A DNA stretch of 60,618 nucleotides. Origin: an uncultured Butyricicoccus sp. (GTDB lineage: Bacteria; Bacillota; Clostridia; Oscillospirales; Butyricicoccaceae). The stretch covers positions 1-60,618 of the forward strand of contig CAJFUJ010000056.1 in NCBI GenBank assembly GCA_904420185.1, in the 5' to 3' direction. Below the pieces are notes generated by a model. The model searched no databases. It was given only the letters and a program-made list of their open reading frames with translations, and was not told where the DNA came from. Made by a program: the position numbers and the translations under genes. Shown here piece after piece: positions 15,786 through 24,101 of this stretch. Every line of letters starts with the position of its first letter. Positions within the stretch are counted from its first letter, which is position 1.

Positions 15786-15814
15786 ATTATATTAAAAAAT
15801 CCCTTCCTTTGCAA
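15786..15814 (-). promoter_or_regulatory. Strong promoter of Hsp70/AAA operon
   Basis: On the minus strand TTGCAA (15809-15814), a 17-bp spacer and a perfect TATAAT (15786-15791). Transcription would start near 15779, giving a leader of ~115 nt before the HTH gene. It is the only clear promoter I find for the next 10 kb on this strand. Confidence 0.78.
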
Positions 15815-15884
15815 GCCATCTGCGCAATTTGAGGAATCCAATTCCGCAAACCGGCCACATTTTCCGCTCACACGGGTGGTTTTG

Positions 15885-15893
15885 TGCTATAAT
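15885..15893 (+). promoter_or_regulatory. Extended -10 promoter of OYE gene
   Basis: TGCTATAAT (15885-15893) is a perfect -10 with the TGn extension; no good -35 is present, as expected for extended -10 promoters. It is divergent from the Hsp70/AAA operon promoter. Confidence 0.6.
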
Positions 15894-15935
15894 AAAGCCA
15901 ACCGAACCGCATTCGTTTGAGAGGAGTGAAGCACC

Positions 15936-17018
15936 ATGCAAGCGGTTTATTCCCATTTGTTTTCCCCCTGGAAGCTGCAAAACTTCCCGATTGCCAACCG
16001 CATCTGCGTGCCGCCCCTGGTCATCTACACCTGGGGCGACAAGAGCGGCCGGGTCACGGACAAACACCTTGCCCACTACCAGGCGCTTTCGCACGGCGGC
16101 GCAGGGCTGGTCATCCAGGAGGCGACCAGCGTCTGCCCCGAGGGCCGCATCACGCTCGACCAGCTGGGCATCTGGGAGGACGGCCAGATCGACGGCCTGC
16201 GGCGCATTGCGTCCATCCTGCGCGGCGCCGGGATGCCGGCCATCGTGCAGCTCAGCCACGCCGGGCTGCTCGGCGCTACACCCGCCTACCGCGTGTCACC
16301 CAGCGGCTATTCCTTCACCGAAAACGGCGAGACGCGCACCGGCCGCGCACTGTCTGCGGACGAAATCCAGGTTATTGCCCAGCGGTTCATCGACGGCGCC
16401 AAGCGGGCCTTGCAGGCCGGGTATGACGGCGTCGAGCTGCACGCCAGCCACGGCTACCTGCTCAGCGAATTCATGAACCCTGCGATCAACCGCCGCACCG
16501 ACGCCTACCGGGCCGAGGACCTGCTGCTTTTGCGCCAGATTTTGACCGGTATCCGGCGCGAGACACCGCCCGGCTTTTTGCTCGGCGTGCGCATGGGCGT
16601 CTTTGAGCCCGACCTCGCCACCAGCCTGCGCAACGCCCAATGGCTGGAAAGCCAGGGCGTAGACTTTTTGGACGTCTACTACGGCTGCGATTGGCAGGCC
16701 GAACGCGCGGCGCCTGCCGGTTATCCCTTTAACCCCTCCATCTATGGGGCCAAACAGATCAAGCAGGTGGTGTCGGTCCCAGTGTTCGCCGCCTATCAGA
16801 TCGCTTCAGGGCCGCAGGCCGAGGCGATTTTGGCCGATACCGGTATCGATATGGCGGTCATCGGCCGGGGTTCGCTGGTCAATTACACCTGGGGCAACGA
16901 CGTGCGCGCCGGGCTAGACCCGGGCCACTGTCTGGACTGCGCCCTTTGTATGTGGAAGGTCGCCCCGGACAAATGTCCTGGCCGCCTGCTGCTGCAAAAG
17001 CAGCGCCAGGCGCACTAA
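15936..17018 (+). CDS. NADH:flavin oxidoreductase, old yellow enzyme family
   Basis: FMN-dependent ene-reductase/oxidase, 360 aa, a TIM barrel. Visible signatures: the N-terminal PLVIYTWGD, the core motif ELHASHGYLLSEFMNP (~167-182) and the FMN-phosphate region MAVIGRGSLVN. It ends CLDCALCMWKVAPDKC, a C-x2-C-x2-C-x8-C cluster like that in the 2,4-dienoyl-CoA reductase branch, suggesting a 4Fe-4S centre; the C-terminal FAD/NAD half of that branch is absent. Start has GAGAGGAG. Single gene with its own extended -10 promoter and a strong terminator. Substrate not predictable. Confidence 0.9.
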   Translation: MQAVYSHLFSPWKLQNFPIANRICVPPLVIYTWGDKSGRVTDKHLAHYQALSHGGAGLVIQEATSVCPEGRITLDQLGIWEDGQIDGLRRIASILRGAGMPAIVQLSHAGLLGATPAYRVSPSGYSFTENGETRTGRALSADEIQVIAQRFIDGAKRALQAGYDGVELHASHGYLLSEFMNPAINRRTDAYRAEDLLLLRQILTGIRRETPPGFLLGVRMGVFEPDLATSLRNAQWLESQGVDFLDVYYGCDWQAERAAPAGYPFNPSIYGAKQIKQVVSVPVFAAYQIASGPQAEAILADTGIDMAVIGRGSLVNYTWGNDVRAGLDPGHCLDCALCMWKVAPDKCPGRLLLQKQRQAH

Positions 17019-17020
17019 AA

Positions 17021-17059
17021 AACGGCGGGGAACTGCATTTTTGACAGTTCCCCGCCGTT
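17021..17059. terminator. Bidirectional terminator
   Basis: 15-bp perfect stem (17021-17035 with 17045-17059) flanked by A/T runs on both sides, between the convergent OYE gene and the nickel-type transporter operon. Confidence 0.88.
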
Positions 17060-17060
17060 T

Positions 17061-17654
17061 TCATATGTGTTCAATCCGGGTGCACAGCCGTTTGAGCAGT
17101 GCGGCGTCGTGGCTGACAATCAGCAGCCCCAGCTGCCGCTGCGCGGCCTCGCGCAGCAAAAAGTCCCATAGCTGCGCCTGTGTGACCAGGTCCAGCATGG
17201 CCGAAATCTCGTCGCACAGTACGAATCGCACTGGTTTGCACAGCGCCCGCGCAATACAAAACCGCTGCAACTCGCCGCCTGACAGCTCACGCGGGAACCG
17301 CGACAACCAGGCGGGCTGGATTTGCAGGGCGTCGAGCAGTCGCCCATCGCCGTCCGCCCCGGCTTCGGCCAGCGCGTCGCCCAGCCGCATCCGCGGGTCG
17401 AGCGCCAGCTCGGGATGCTGCCAAATCATCTGCACCGGGCAGTAGCCTTTTTGGGGCAGCGGTTTGCCGTCCAGCAGCACACTGCCGCAGTTTGGCCGCA
17501 TGTATCCGGCCAGCAGTTTGCACAGGGTGGTCTTGCCCCGCCCGCTCGGGGCAGCCAGGCCCACCCGTTCGCCCGCGCGGACGGTCAAGTTGATGCCCTC
17601 GAGCACCGGCTTGCGGCGGTAGCCAAAGCCCAGTTCCTTAGCTTCCAGGCTCAT
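17061..17654 (-). CDS. ABC transporter ATPase, nickel/peptide type (second ATPase)
   Basis: 197 aa, at the short end for the DppF/NikE family (usually 250-330), because it stops soon after the H-loop (LIVSHDAALLKRLC). Walker A is APSGRGKTT, signature LSGGELQRF, Walker B VLCDEIS; note Cys in VLCDE. Start at the ATG at 17652-17654, overlapping the upstream stop by ATGA. The typical C-terminal oligopeptide-binding extension is missing. It partners the preceding ATPase in energising import. Last gene of the lar/transport operon. Confidence 0.88.
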   Translation of the reverse strand: MSLEAKELGFGYRRKPVLEGINLTVRAGERVGLAAPSGRGKTTLCKLLAGYMRPNCGSVLLDGKPLPQKGYCPVQMIWQHPELALDPRMRLGDALAEAGADGDGRLLDALQIQPAWLSRFPRELSGGELQRFCIARALCKPVRFVLCDEISAMLDLVTQAQLWDFLLREAAQRQLGLLIVSHDAALLKRLCTRIEHI

Positions 17655-18583
17655 GCGTCTCCCTCCTCTGCATATAGACAGCGCACCCAGCCGCCGCCAA
17701 ACGGGCGGTAGGGGACGGTTTGCCCGCAAGCCGCCCGCGCCTTGGGGCAGCGGGGCGCAAACGGGCAGCCGCTCTCCGCCTGCCCCGGCCCGGGCTGGGC
17801 GCCGGGCAAGGGCGCGAAATCGTGCTGGGGCATGGCCCGCCAGAGCGCCCGGGTATAGGGGTGGCGCAGACGATGGACCGATTGGAAATCCTCAGCCGCG
17901 GCTTCCTCTATGGTCTGCCCGGCGTACAGTACCACGACCCGGTCGGCCACTTCGATCGCCAGGTCCAGGGCATGGGTAATGAAGAGCACGGCGGTCTGTT
18001 CGGCTGCCAGCGCGCGGAAATGCCCGAGCAGCCGCCGCGCCGCAGGCGCGTCCATCCCGGGCGTGGGCTCGTCCGCGATGAGCAGACGGGGCTGCTCCAT
18101 CGCAGCGGCCGCCATGATGACCCGCCGCGCCATGCCGCCCGACAGCTCAAAGGGGTATTTGCGCCCGGTGTCCGGCCCCAGGCCGTAGCGGGCCAGCGCC
18201 GCGCGGCTGTCCGCTCGGGCTTGGGCGTCCCGCCGCCCCCGGCGCAGCTGTTTGTCCACCTGCATGAGCGGGTCCAGGTAGGATACCCCTTGCGGCGCGA
18301 GCACAATCTCCCGGCCGCGGAGCTGTTTCAGCCGGTCGATGGTCAGCGGCGCGCCCTGGTAGACGATGCGGCCCTCCATCCGGCTGTTGTAGGGCAAAAG
18401 CCCCAAAATACTGTGGGCCAGCAGGCTCTTCCCCGAGCCACTCGCGCCCACCACTGCCACAACCTGCCCGGCTTCCACCGCCAGGTTCAGCCCCCGCACC
18501 GCGCTAATCGTACGGCGGCGCAGGCCACTTGTATACTGGGTAAACGAGATCGACAGATCTTCCACTTGCAAAACCGGCACCAT
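17651..18583 (-). CDS. ABC transporter ATPase, nickel/peptide type (first ATPase)
   Basis: 310 aa from the ATG at 18581-18583 (MVPVLQVEDLSISF), which follows AAGGAGGGAA. DppD/NikD-like: Walker A VGASGSGKSL, signature LSGGMARRV, Walker B LLIADEPTPGMD, H-loop FITHALDLA, then the family's C-terminal oligo-ABC domain with the cluster CPFAPRCPKARAAC. Substrate comes from context: it is encoded with LarE/LarB/LarC, so nickel or a nickel chelate is more likely than peptides. Confidence 0.9.
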   Translation of the reverse strand: MVPVLQVEDLSISFTQYTSGLRRRTISAVRGLNLAVEAGQVVAVVGASGSGKSLLAHSILGLLPYNSRMEGRIVYQGAPLTIDRLKQLRGREIVLAPQGVSYLDPLMQVDKQLRRGRRDAQARADSRAALARYGLGPDTGRKYPFELSGGMARRVIMAAAAMEQPRLLIADEPTPGMDAPAARRLLGHFRALAAEQTAVLFITHALDLAIEVADRVVVLYAGQTIEEAAAEDFQSVHRLRHPYTRALWRAMPQHDFAPLPGAQPGPGQAESGCPFAPRCPKARAACGQTVPYRPFGGGWVRCLYAEEGDA

Positions 18584-18596
18584 TGCCGTTCCCTCC

Positions 18597-19424
18597 TTAT
18601 GCATGGATGCCCGCCGGGTCGAGCAGCCGCCCCAGCCGGTCGCCGATCCCGGCGAACAGCAGCACCACGCCGATCAGCGCCAGCCCGGGAAACAGCGCCA
18701 GCCACCACCGCCCCGTGGTCAGATAGCGCATACTTTCGGACAAAATGACACCGATTGCCGGCTGTTCGGCCGAAAGGCCAAAGCCCAAAAAGGTGATGCT
18801 GGCCTCGTGCAAGATCGCGTGGGGGAACTGCAGCACCAGGCCGGTCACAAACTGGGGCAGCACATGGGGCAGCATATGCCGCCGGGCCACTTGCAGCCGG
18901 GAAACCCCGAGCTTTGTGGCCGTCAAAACATACGGCGCCTGCCGCAGCTGGATGATTTCGCCCCGGATGACGCGCGCAAGCGACGGCCAATGGCTCAGCG
19001 ACACCCCGGCCACGACCCCCCACAATCCCCGGCCGCATGCCAGCGAAATCAGCAGCACCAGCAAAATATGGGGGATGCCCAGCAGCAGGTCGGTGAGCCA
19101 GGACACGGCCGCGTCGGCCTTCCGCCCGAACCCGCCCGCCGCCGCGCCCAGCAGCAGCGCGAGAACGGCGCTGACCGCGGCGGTAAGCAGGCCGATGCGG
19201 ATGCTCAGCGACAGCCCGGCCAGCGTGCGGGCCAGCATGTCGCGCCCCATCCAGTCGGTGCCAAAGGGAAAGGCAGCGCAGGGCGCCAAATCCCGGCGGG
19301 AAAAATCGGTGGCCATCGCCCGCTCGTTCAGCAGCAGCCCGGCCACTAGCACGGCCAAAAGCAGCAGCGCACTTAGGGCCAGCAGCGCGCAGGTAGCCTG
19401 GCGGTTGTTGATATATTTTTTCAT
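18597..19424 (-). CDS. ABC transporter permease, NikC/DppC type
   Basis: 275 aa. One N-terminal transmembrane helix, a conserved extracellular FGTDWMGRDMLARTLAGL motif typical of DppC/NikC, then five more helices including the EAA-type cytoplasmic loop (LRQAPYVLTATKLGVSRL). Start overlaps the stop of the partner permease by ATGA (19421-19424). It forms the membrane channel with the upstream permease. Confidence 0.92.
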   Translation of the reverse strand: MKKYINNRQATCALLALSALLLLAVLVAGLLLNERAMATDFSRRDLAPCAAFPFGTDWMGRDMLARTLAGLSLSIRIGLLTAAVSAVLALLLGAAAGGFGRKADAAVSWLTDLLLGIPHILLVLLISLACGRGLWGVVAGVSLSHWPSLARVIRGEIIQLRQAPYVLTATKLGVSRLQVARRHMLPHVLPQFVTGLVLQFPHAILHEASITFLGFGLSAEQPAIGVILSESMRYLTTGRWWLALFPGLALIGVVLLFAGIGDRLGRLLDPAGIHA

Positions 19425-20425
19425 AGGCCGCGCGCCGCCCCCCTTCGGATTCGCGGGTCGATGGCCCCGTACAGCAGGTCGGCGACCAGGTTGCCTGCAA
19501 AGACCAGCGCCGCCGTGATCACCGTGACGCCCAGCAGCAGCGGCAGATCGCCGCCCAGCCCGGCCGTCACCGCCGCCTGCCCCAGCCCCGGATAGGAAAA
19601 CACCTGCTCAACCAGCACCGAGCCGCCGATGATCTCGCTGATCGACGCAAATTGCAGCGTCAGCGCGGGCAGAGCCACGTTGCGCAGGCCGTGCCGCCAC
19701 ACGATGGCTGCCGCCCCCTCGCCCCTGGCCCGCGCGAAGAGGACGTAGTCGGACGAGAGCACGTCGATCATTTTTTCCCGCGTGTGCAGGGCGATGTTGG
19801 CAACGCCGGTGATGGACAAGGTAAGGGCGGGCAGCACGGCGTGGCGCAGCCGGTCCAGCCAGGTGACCGCACTGGTGTCCACGCCGATCGGCGCCGACAG
19901 CCCGACCGGCAGCCAGCCCAGCCACACCGAAAAGATGAGCAGCAGCAAAATCGCCAGCCAAAAGGCGGGTGTGCTAGAGATGACCAGGCAATAGCCCCGG
20001 ATCAACCGGTCGGGCAGCCGGCCGCGGCAGGCGCCCGCCAGCACGCCCAGGCCAAATCCCAGCAATCCGGACAGCAGCCAGGCCGCCGCGAGCAGGCCGG
20101 CCGAACTGGCCAGCCGCTCCCCGATCACGTCCAGCACCGGCCGGCGGTAGAGCAGCGAATCGCCCCATTCGCCCTGCACCGCGCCGGTCAGCCAGTTGAT
20201 ATACCGCTCTGCGGGCGGCGTGTCCGCGCCCCAGTAGGCTTGCAGCAGCTCACGCTGCTCGGGGCTCATCGCGCCCAGGGCGGCCTGGCCGATGTTGGTC
20301 TGCAAGGGGTCGAGCGGCGACGCATACATCAGCAGGAATGCGGCCAAACTCACCCCCACCAGCAGCAGCGCCATGCGCGCCAGCTTGCGCCCGGCAAAGC
20401 CCAGGCGGTGTTTGAGACCCCTCAT
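19421..20425 (-). CDS. ABC transporter permease, NikB/DppB type
   Basis: 334 aa from the ATG at 20423-20425, overlapping the binding-protein stop by ATGA. First helix LARMALLLVGVSLAAFLLMY, a large external domain, then helices with the family motif (IDVLSSDYVLFARARGEGAA) and GGSVLVEQVFSYPGLGQ near the end. Pairs with the NikC-type permease. Confidence 0.92.
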   Translation of the reverse strand: MRGLKHRLGFAGRKLARMALLLVGVSLAAFLLMYASPLDPLQTNIGQAALGAMSPEQRELLQAYWGADTPPAERYINWLTGAVQGEWGDSLLYRRPVLDVIGERLASSAGLLAAAWLLSGLLGFGLGVLAGACRGRLPDRLIRGYCLVISSTPAFWLAILLLLIFSVWLGWLPVGLSAPIGVDTSAVTWLDRLRHAVLPALTLSITGVANIALHTREKMIDVLSSDYVLFARARGEGAAAIVWRHGLRNVALPALTLQFASISEIIGGSVLVEQVFSYPGLGQAAVTAGLGGDLPLLLGVTVITAALVFAGNLVADLLYGAIDPRIRRGAARGL

Positions 20426-22014
20426 GCCGCCCAGCTCCACTGATCGACGTTGTTGACCAGCGACCAGCCGTGGCCGTGCGGATGGATTTTTTGCGCGGCG
20501 ATCTGCAAGCCATCCCGCACCCAATAGAGGTGATCGACGTTGACCAGCCACACCCACGGAACATCGCCCTGCTGGGTCACGCCGGTCTGCCCGTCCCACT
20601 GGGCCTGCTGCCAGAGGGTGTAGGAAGTTTCCAGGTCGGTGCTTTGCAGCGCGGCGTCCATGTAGCGGTCAACCGTCTCATTGACATAGGGCGAATACAG
20701 GGCCAGGCCGGTGTCGTCCCAGGTGTGGTACAGGTTGTACAGTTCCATGGGGGTGTGCGCGCCCCAGCCCCAAACCATGGGCTCGGACAGCGCGCGGTCG
20801 TAGGCGGTATCCCAGCCCACCCCCTCCAGGGAGACCGAAATGCCGATTTGGCCGAGCTGGTTGGCCAGTTCGGCGGCCAGCGCCTGCCGCACCGAGTCGC
20901 CGGTTGCGTACAGCAGATTCAGTTGGGCGGGCACGCCGTCCTTCTCGCGCACACCGTCTGCTCCCATGCGCCAACCGGCTGCGTCCAGCAGCGCCGCCGC
21001 GCCCTCCGGGTCGTATGCGACTTCGGCGGCTGGGTTGTACCAGGGCAGCTTGTCACAGACGCTGTACGCCGGCGTGCCGTAGCCGGACAGCACGTTGTCG
21101 ATCATCGCCTGCCGGTCAACGGCCAAGTTGATGGCGCGGCGGACCTGCACGTCGCTGGTAAAGTCGTTGCCCACCGTCCGGCCTTCGGCATCGGTCGATG
21201 CCGGGACGGCGGGCAGGTTGATCCCGCGGTTGTCCACGCTCTGGTAGGCGGTGAGCGCGTAGCCCGGTACCTGCTCCCCGGCATAGACGGCCGAGGTATA
21301 TGCCACATCCACCTGCCCGGCCTGCGCGGCCAAAAAGGCGACATCCTCCTCCATAAAGAGGATGGTCACCTGCTCCATGGCGGGCGCGCCGCCGTAATAA
21401 TCGGGGTTGGCCCGCAGGATGACCTGCTGCCCGGGGTCCCACTGCTGCAGGATGTACCGCCCCGAGCCGATGGGGTTGCGGCCATAGGTGGCGCTGTCAT
21501 AGGCGTGTTCGGGGACGATGCCCACGACGGCCATGGTGTAGGGCCAGATGGAAAAGGGGCGGTTCATGTGAAAGACGACGGTAAAATCGCCGGTGGCCTC
21601 GGCGCGGTCGAGCATGGTGAAGTCATTGACCGAGCTGGCCTGCTTGACGGTGTTGTAGGTGAAGGCCACGTCGGACGCGGTCAGCTGCTCGCCGTCGGTG
21701 AAAAAGGCGTCGTCGCGGAGGGTCACCGTCCAGGTCAAGCCGTCGTCGCTGACCGTGTAATCGGTCGCCAGGTCGTAGCCGATCGTGAGGTCGGCGTTGG
21801 TCACGGTCAGCGTGCTCTGGATGAGCGGCTCGTGGACGTGTTCGCCTGCGCCCCAACCGTAGGCCGGGTCAAACCCCGCCGTGGGCTCGGAATTGGGGTC
21901 CATGGCGACCACCACCGCGTTTGTCTGCGGCGCCTGCTGGGCGGTGGACGCCGTCTGTCCGCCGCAGCCGGCCAGCAAGCCGAGCAGCAGCACCGCTGCA
22001 ACCATTCGCTTCAT
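20422..22014 (-). CDS. Solute-binding lipoprotein of nickel/peptide ABC transporter
   Basis: 530 aa, SBP family 5. Signal with lipobox MKRMVAAVLLLGLLAGC (Cys17), so it is membrane-anchored outside the cell. Family features: GYDLATDYTVSDDGLTWTVTLR and the QVRRAINLAVDRQAMIDNVL segment. Overlaps larC by ATGA. Proteins of this family bind peptides, nickel, nickel-chelates or haem; the tight link to three lar genes favours nickel supply for the pincer cofactor. The metal assignment is inference. Confidence 0.9.
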   Translation of the reverse strand: MKRMVAAVLLLGLLAGCGGQTASTAQQAPQTNAVVVAMDPNSEPTAGFDPAYGWGAGEHVHEPLIQSTLTVTNADLTIGYDLATDYTVSDDGLTWTVTLRDDAFFTDGEQLTASDVAFTYNTVKQASSVNDFTMLDRAEATGDFTVVFHMNRPFSIWPYTMAVVGIVPEHAYDSATYGRNPIGSGRYILQQWDPGQQVILRANPDYYGGAPAMEQVTILFMEEDVAFLAAQAGQVDVAYTSAVYAGEQVPGYALTAYQSVDNRGINLPAVPASTDAEGRTVGNDFTSDVQVRRAINLAVDRQAMIDNVLSGYGTPAYSVCDKLPWYNPAAEVAYDPEGAAALLDAAGWRMGADGVREKDGVPAQLNLLYATGDSVRQALAAELANQLGQIGISVSLEGVGWDTAYDRALSEPMVWGWGAHTPMELYNLYHTWDDTGLALYSPYVNETVDRYMDAALQSTDLETSYTLWQQAQWDGQTGVTQQGDVPWVWLVNVDHLYWVRDGLQIAAQKIHPHGHGWSLVNNVDQWSWAA

Positions 22015-23318
22015 TCGACATCCCCCTCGCCGGTACGCAGGGTGTGCCAAAGGGTCTGCTCCATGGTCGTGTAGGGTACGCCGGCCTTGCGCGCCAGCGC
22101 GGCGACGTCCTCGAACTCCAGCTTGACCCGGCTGGTGCCGTGGCCGCGGGCGGTCTTGCACCGCACCGGCCCCCACGGAGTTTCATAGGTCCGGATGGAC
22201 GGCTGCAAGAAATATTTGTCGCACCGCCGGGCGCGCAGGCCGTTGGTGGTGGTTTGGGCGAAGATGCGCCCGGCCACCTCGTCGGCGCGCTCGACCGGGC
22301 ATAAAACGGTCAGCACATGGCCCGCACGGCCCTTTTTCATGGTCCCGGCCGTGACATAGGCGTCCAGCGCGCCCTGCTCGAGCAGCTGGGCGCAGGCAAA
22401 GGCCAGCGCTTCCGGGGTCATGTCGTCGATGTTGCACACCAGTTCCACGATCTGCCCGTCGGCTTGGGGCGCCTTGTCCTCTGCCCCCTGCCCCCAAAAG
22501 GCGCGCACGCAGTTGGCCTGCTCGAACTGCTTGGTACCGATGCCGATCCCGATTTTTTCGGTGCGCAGCACCGGCATGGGGCCAAAGGCATCGGCAAAAT
22601 GGGCCAGCAGGGCCGCGCCGGTTGGGGTGCACAGCTCACCCTGCACCGCGCCGCCGTAAGACGGCACACCGGCCAGCAAATTGGCGGTGGCGGGCGCGGG
22701 GACCGGCATCACGCCGTGAGCGCAGCGCACCGTACCGCTGCCCACGTGCACCGGCGACACCACAATCCGCTCGGGCCCCAGCAGGTGCAGCGCATAGCAC
22801 ACGCCGGCCACGTCCGCAACCGCGTCCAGCGCGCCGACCTCGTGGTAATGCACATCGCCCACCGGACAGCCGTGGGCCTTGGCTTCGGCCTTTGCGATGG
22901 CGTCATACACCGCGCGCGCCTGCCGCTTGACCTCGTCCGGCAACGCCAGCCCATCGATCAGGCCGGCGATATGCCCCGGCGTGGCGTGGTGGTGATGGTG
23001 GTCATGGGGATGCTCGTGCGGATGGTCGGGATGGCCGTGGGCGTGGTCCGGTTGTTCGTGGGGGTGGTCATGATGCGCGTGCGGATGGCCCGGGTGGCCG
23101 TGGTCGTGCGGCCCTTCCTCCTGGCCGTGGATGTGCACGCGCATATGGGTGCCCGCGATGCCGCAGGTCTTGGCCGGTTCGGCGGTTAAGTGCACGCCGG
23201 GCAGCAGGTGGTTCATTGTGTGCAAAAAGCCGGCCGGATCGTCCAGCAGCTCGTACAAAGCGGCCAGCAGCATATCGCCTGCTGCGCCCATGTTGCATTC
23301 CAAATAGAGTGTTTTCAT
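22011..23318 (-). CDS. larC: Nickel-pincer cofactor synthase LarC (full-length)
   Basis: CTP-dependent cyclometallase that inserts nickel into the pincer nucleotide; 435 aa. It begins MKTLYLECNMGAAGDMLLAAL, the family start. In some lactobacilli LarC is made by frameshift from two frames; here it is one continuous frame. Residues 71-111 form a His-rich insert with about twenty histidines among Asp/Pro/Gly/Glu, presumably a nickel reservoir. Later family motifs include HYHEVGALDAVADV and ELVCNIDDMTPEAL. Start overlaps larB by ATGA. No larA (lactate racemase) is in the window, so the cofactor's client enzyme is encoded elsewhere. Confidence 0.95.
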   Translation of the reverse strand: MKTLYLECNMGAAGDMLLAALYELLDDPAGFLHTMNHLLPGVHLTAEPAKTCGIAGTHMRVHIHGQEEGPHDHGHPGHPHAHHDHPHEQPDHAHGHPDHPHEHPHDHHHHHATPGHIAGLIDGLALPDEVKRQARAVYDAIAKAEAKAHGCPVGDVHYHEVGALDAVADVAGVCYALHLLGPERIVVSPVHVGSGTVRCAHGVMPVPAPATANLLAGVPSYGGAVQGELCTPTGAALLAHFADAFGPMPVLRTEKIGIGIGTKQFEQANCVRAFWGQGAEDKAPQADGQIVELVCNIDDMTPEALAFACAQLLEQGALDAYVTAGTMKKGRAGHVLTVLCPVERADEVAGRIFAQTTTNGLRARRCDKYFLQPSIRTYETPWGPVRCKTARGHGTSRVKLEFEDVAALARKAGVPYTTMEQTLWHTLRTGEGDVE

Positions 23319-24088
23319 TCAGCTTCCTCCTTGATGCTTTCCATTTGATTGATACGGCTGGCCAAATAGCCGGCGCCAAACCCGTTGTCGATATTCACCA
23401 CGCTGCTCCCGGACGCGCACGAATTGAGCATGGCCAGCAGGGCCGACAGCCCGCCGAAGCTGGCCCCGTAGCCCACGCTGGTCGGCACCGCGATGACCGG
23501 GCAATCGACCAGGCCGCCGACCACCGACGCCAGCGCTCCCTCCATCCCGGCCACCGCGATGACACACCGCGCATCGAGCAGCTCATCCATCCGGCGCAGC
23601 AGCCGGTGCAGCCCGGCCACGCCCACATCGTACAGCCGCGTCACCCGGTTGCCCAGCGCTTCGGCGGTCAGCGCGGCCTCCTCGGCCACCGGCAGGTCGC
23701 TCGTGCCGCCCGTGGCCACCACAATCTTGCCGCGCCGGCGGTTTTCTTCGGGAAAGGCCAGCCCGAACCGGGCCAGGGCATGATAGGTAAGCGGAAGCAC
23801 TTGGGCGACCGCTTGGGCGGCCTGTTCGTCCATGCGGGTAATCAGGATATTGCGGCAGCCCCGCGCGCCCATAGCCGTGGCGATGCCAATGATCTGTTCA
23901 GGCGTCTTGCCGGCCCCGTAGATGACCTCCGCGGCGCCCTGGCGCACGCTGCGATGGTAGTCCACCTTGGCATAGCCCAGATCCTCTTCAAAGGGCGCGC
24001 GCTTGAGCGAATGCAGGGCCTGCTCGGGGGATACGCCGCCTTCGGCCACCTGCCGCAGCAGCTGCAAAACATCGTATTTGTTGTCCAA
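23315..24088 (-). CDS. larB: Nickel-pincer cofactor synthase LarB
   Basis: Carboxylates and hydrolyses nicotinic acid adenine dinucleotide, the first step of pincer-cofactor synthesis; 257 aa. Start is the TTG at 24086-24088 behind GAGGAGG, 13 bases after the larE stop. The N-terminal part is family specific; the C-terminal half resembles PurE (VVATGGTSDLPVAEEA, GMEGALASVVGGL, PTSVGYGASFGGLSALL). Second gene of larE-larB-larC. Confidence 0.95.
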   Translation of the reverse strand: MDNKYDVLQLLRQVAEGGVSPEQALHSLKRAPFEEDLGYAKVDYHRSVRQGAAEVIYGAGKTPEQIIGIATAMGARGCRNILITRMDEQAAQAVAQVLPLTYHALARFGLAFPEENRRRGKIVVATGGTSDLPVAEEAALTAEALGNRVTRLYDVGVAGLHRLLRRMDELLDARCVIAVAGMEGALASVVGGLVDCPVIAVPTSVGYGASFGGLSALLAMLNSCASGSSVVNIDNGFGAGYLASRINQMESIKEEAE

Positions 24089-24101
24089 TTTGGCTTCCTC
24101 C

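Noticed and set aside
20470-22074. 534-codon open frame on the plus strand
   Set aside because: Antisense to the binding lipoprotein, which has a lipobox and operon overlaps on the other strand.
22988-23110. Tandem DNA repeat / possible CRISPR-like array
   Set aside because: Short degenerate repeats encode the His-rich part of LarC in frame; no spacers or conserved repeat unit.
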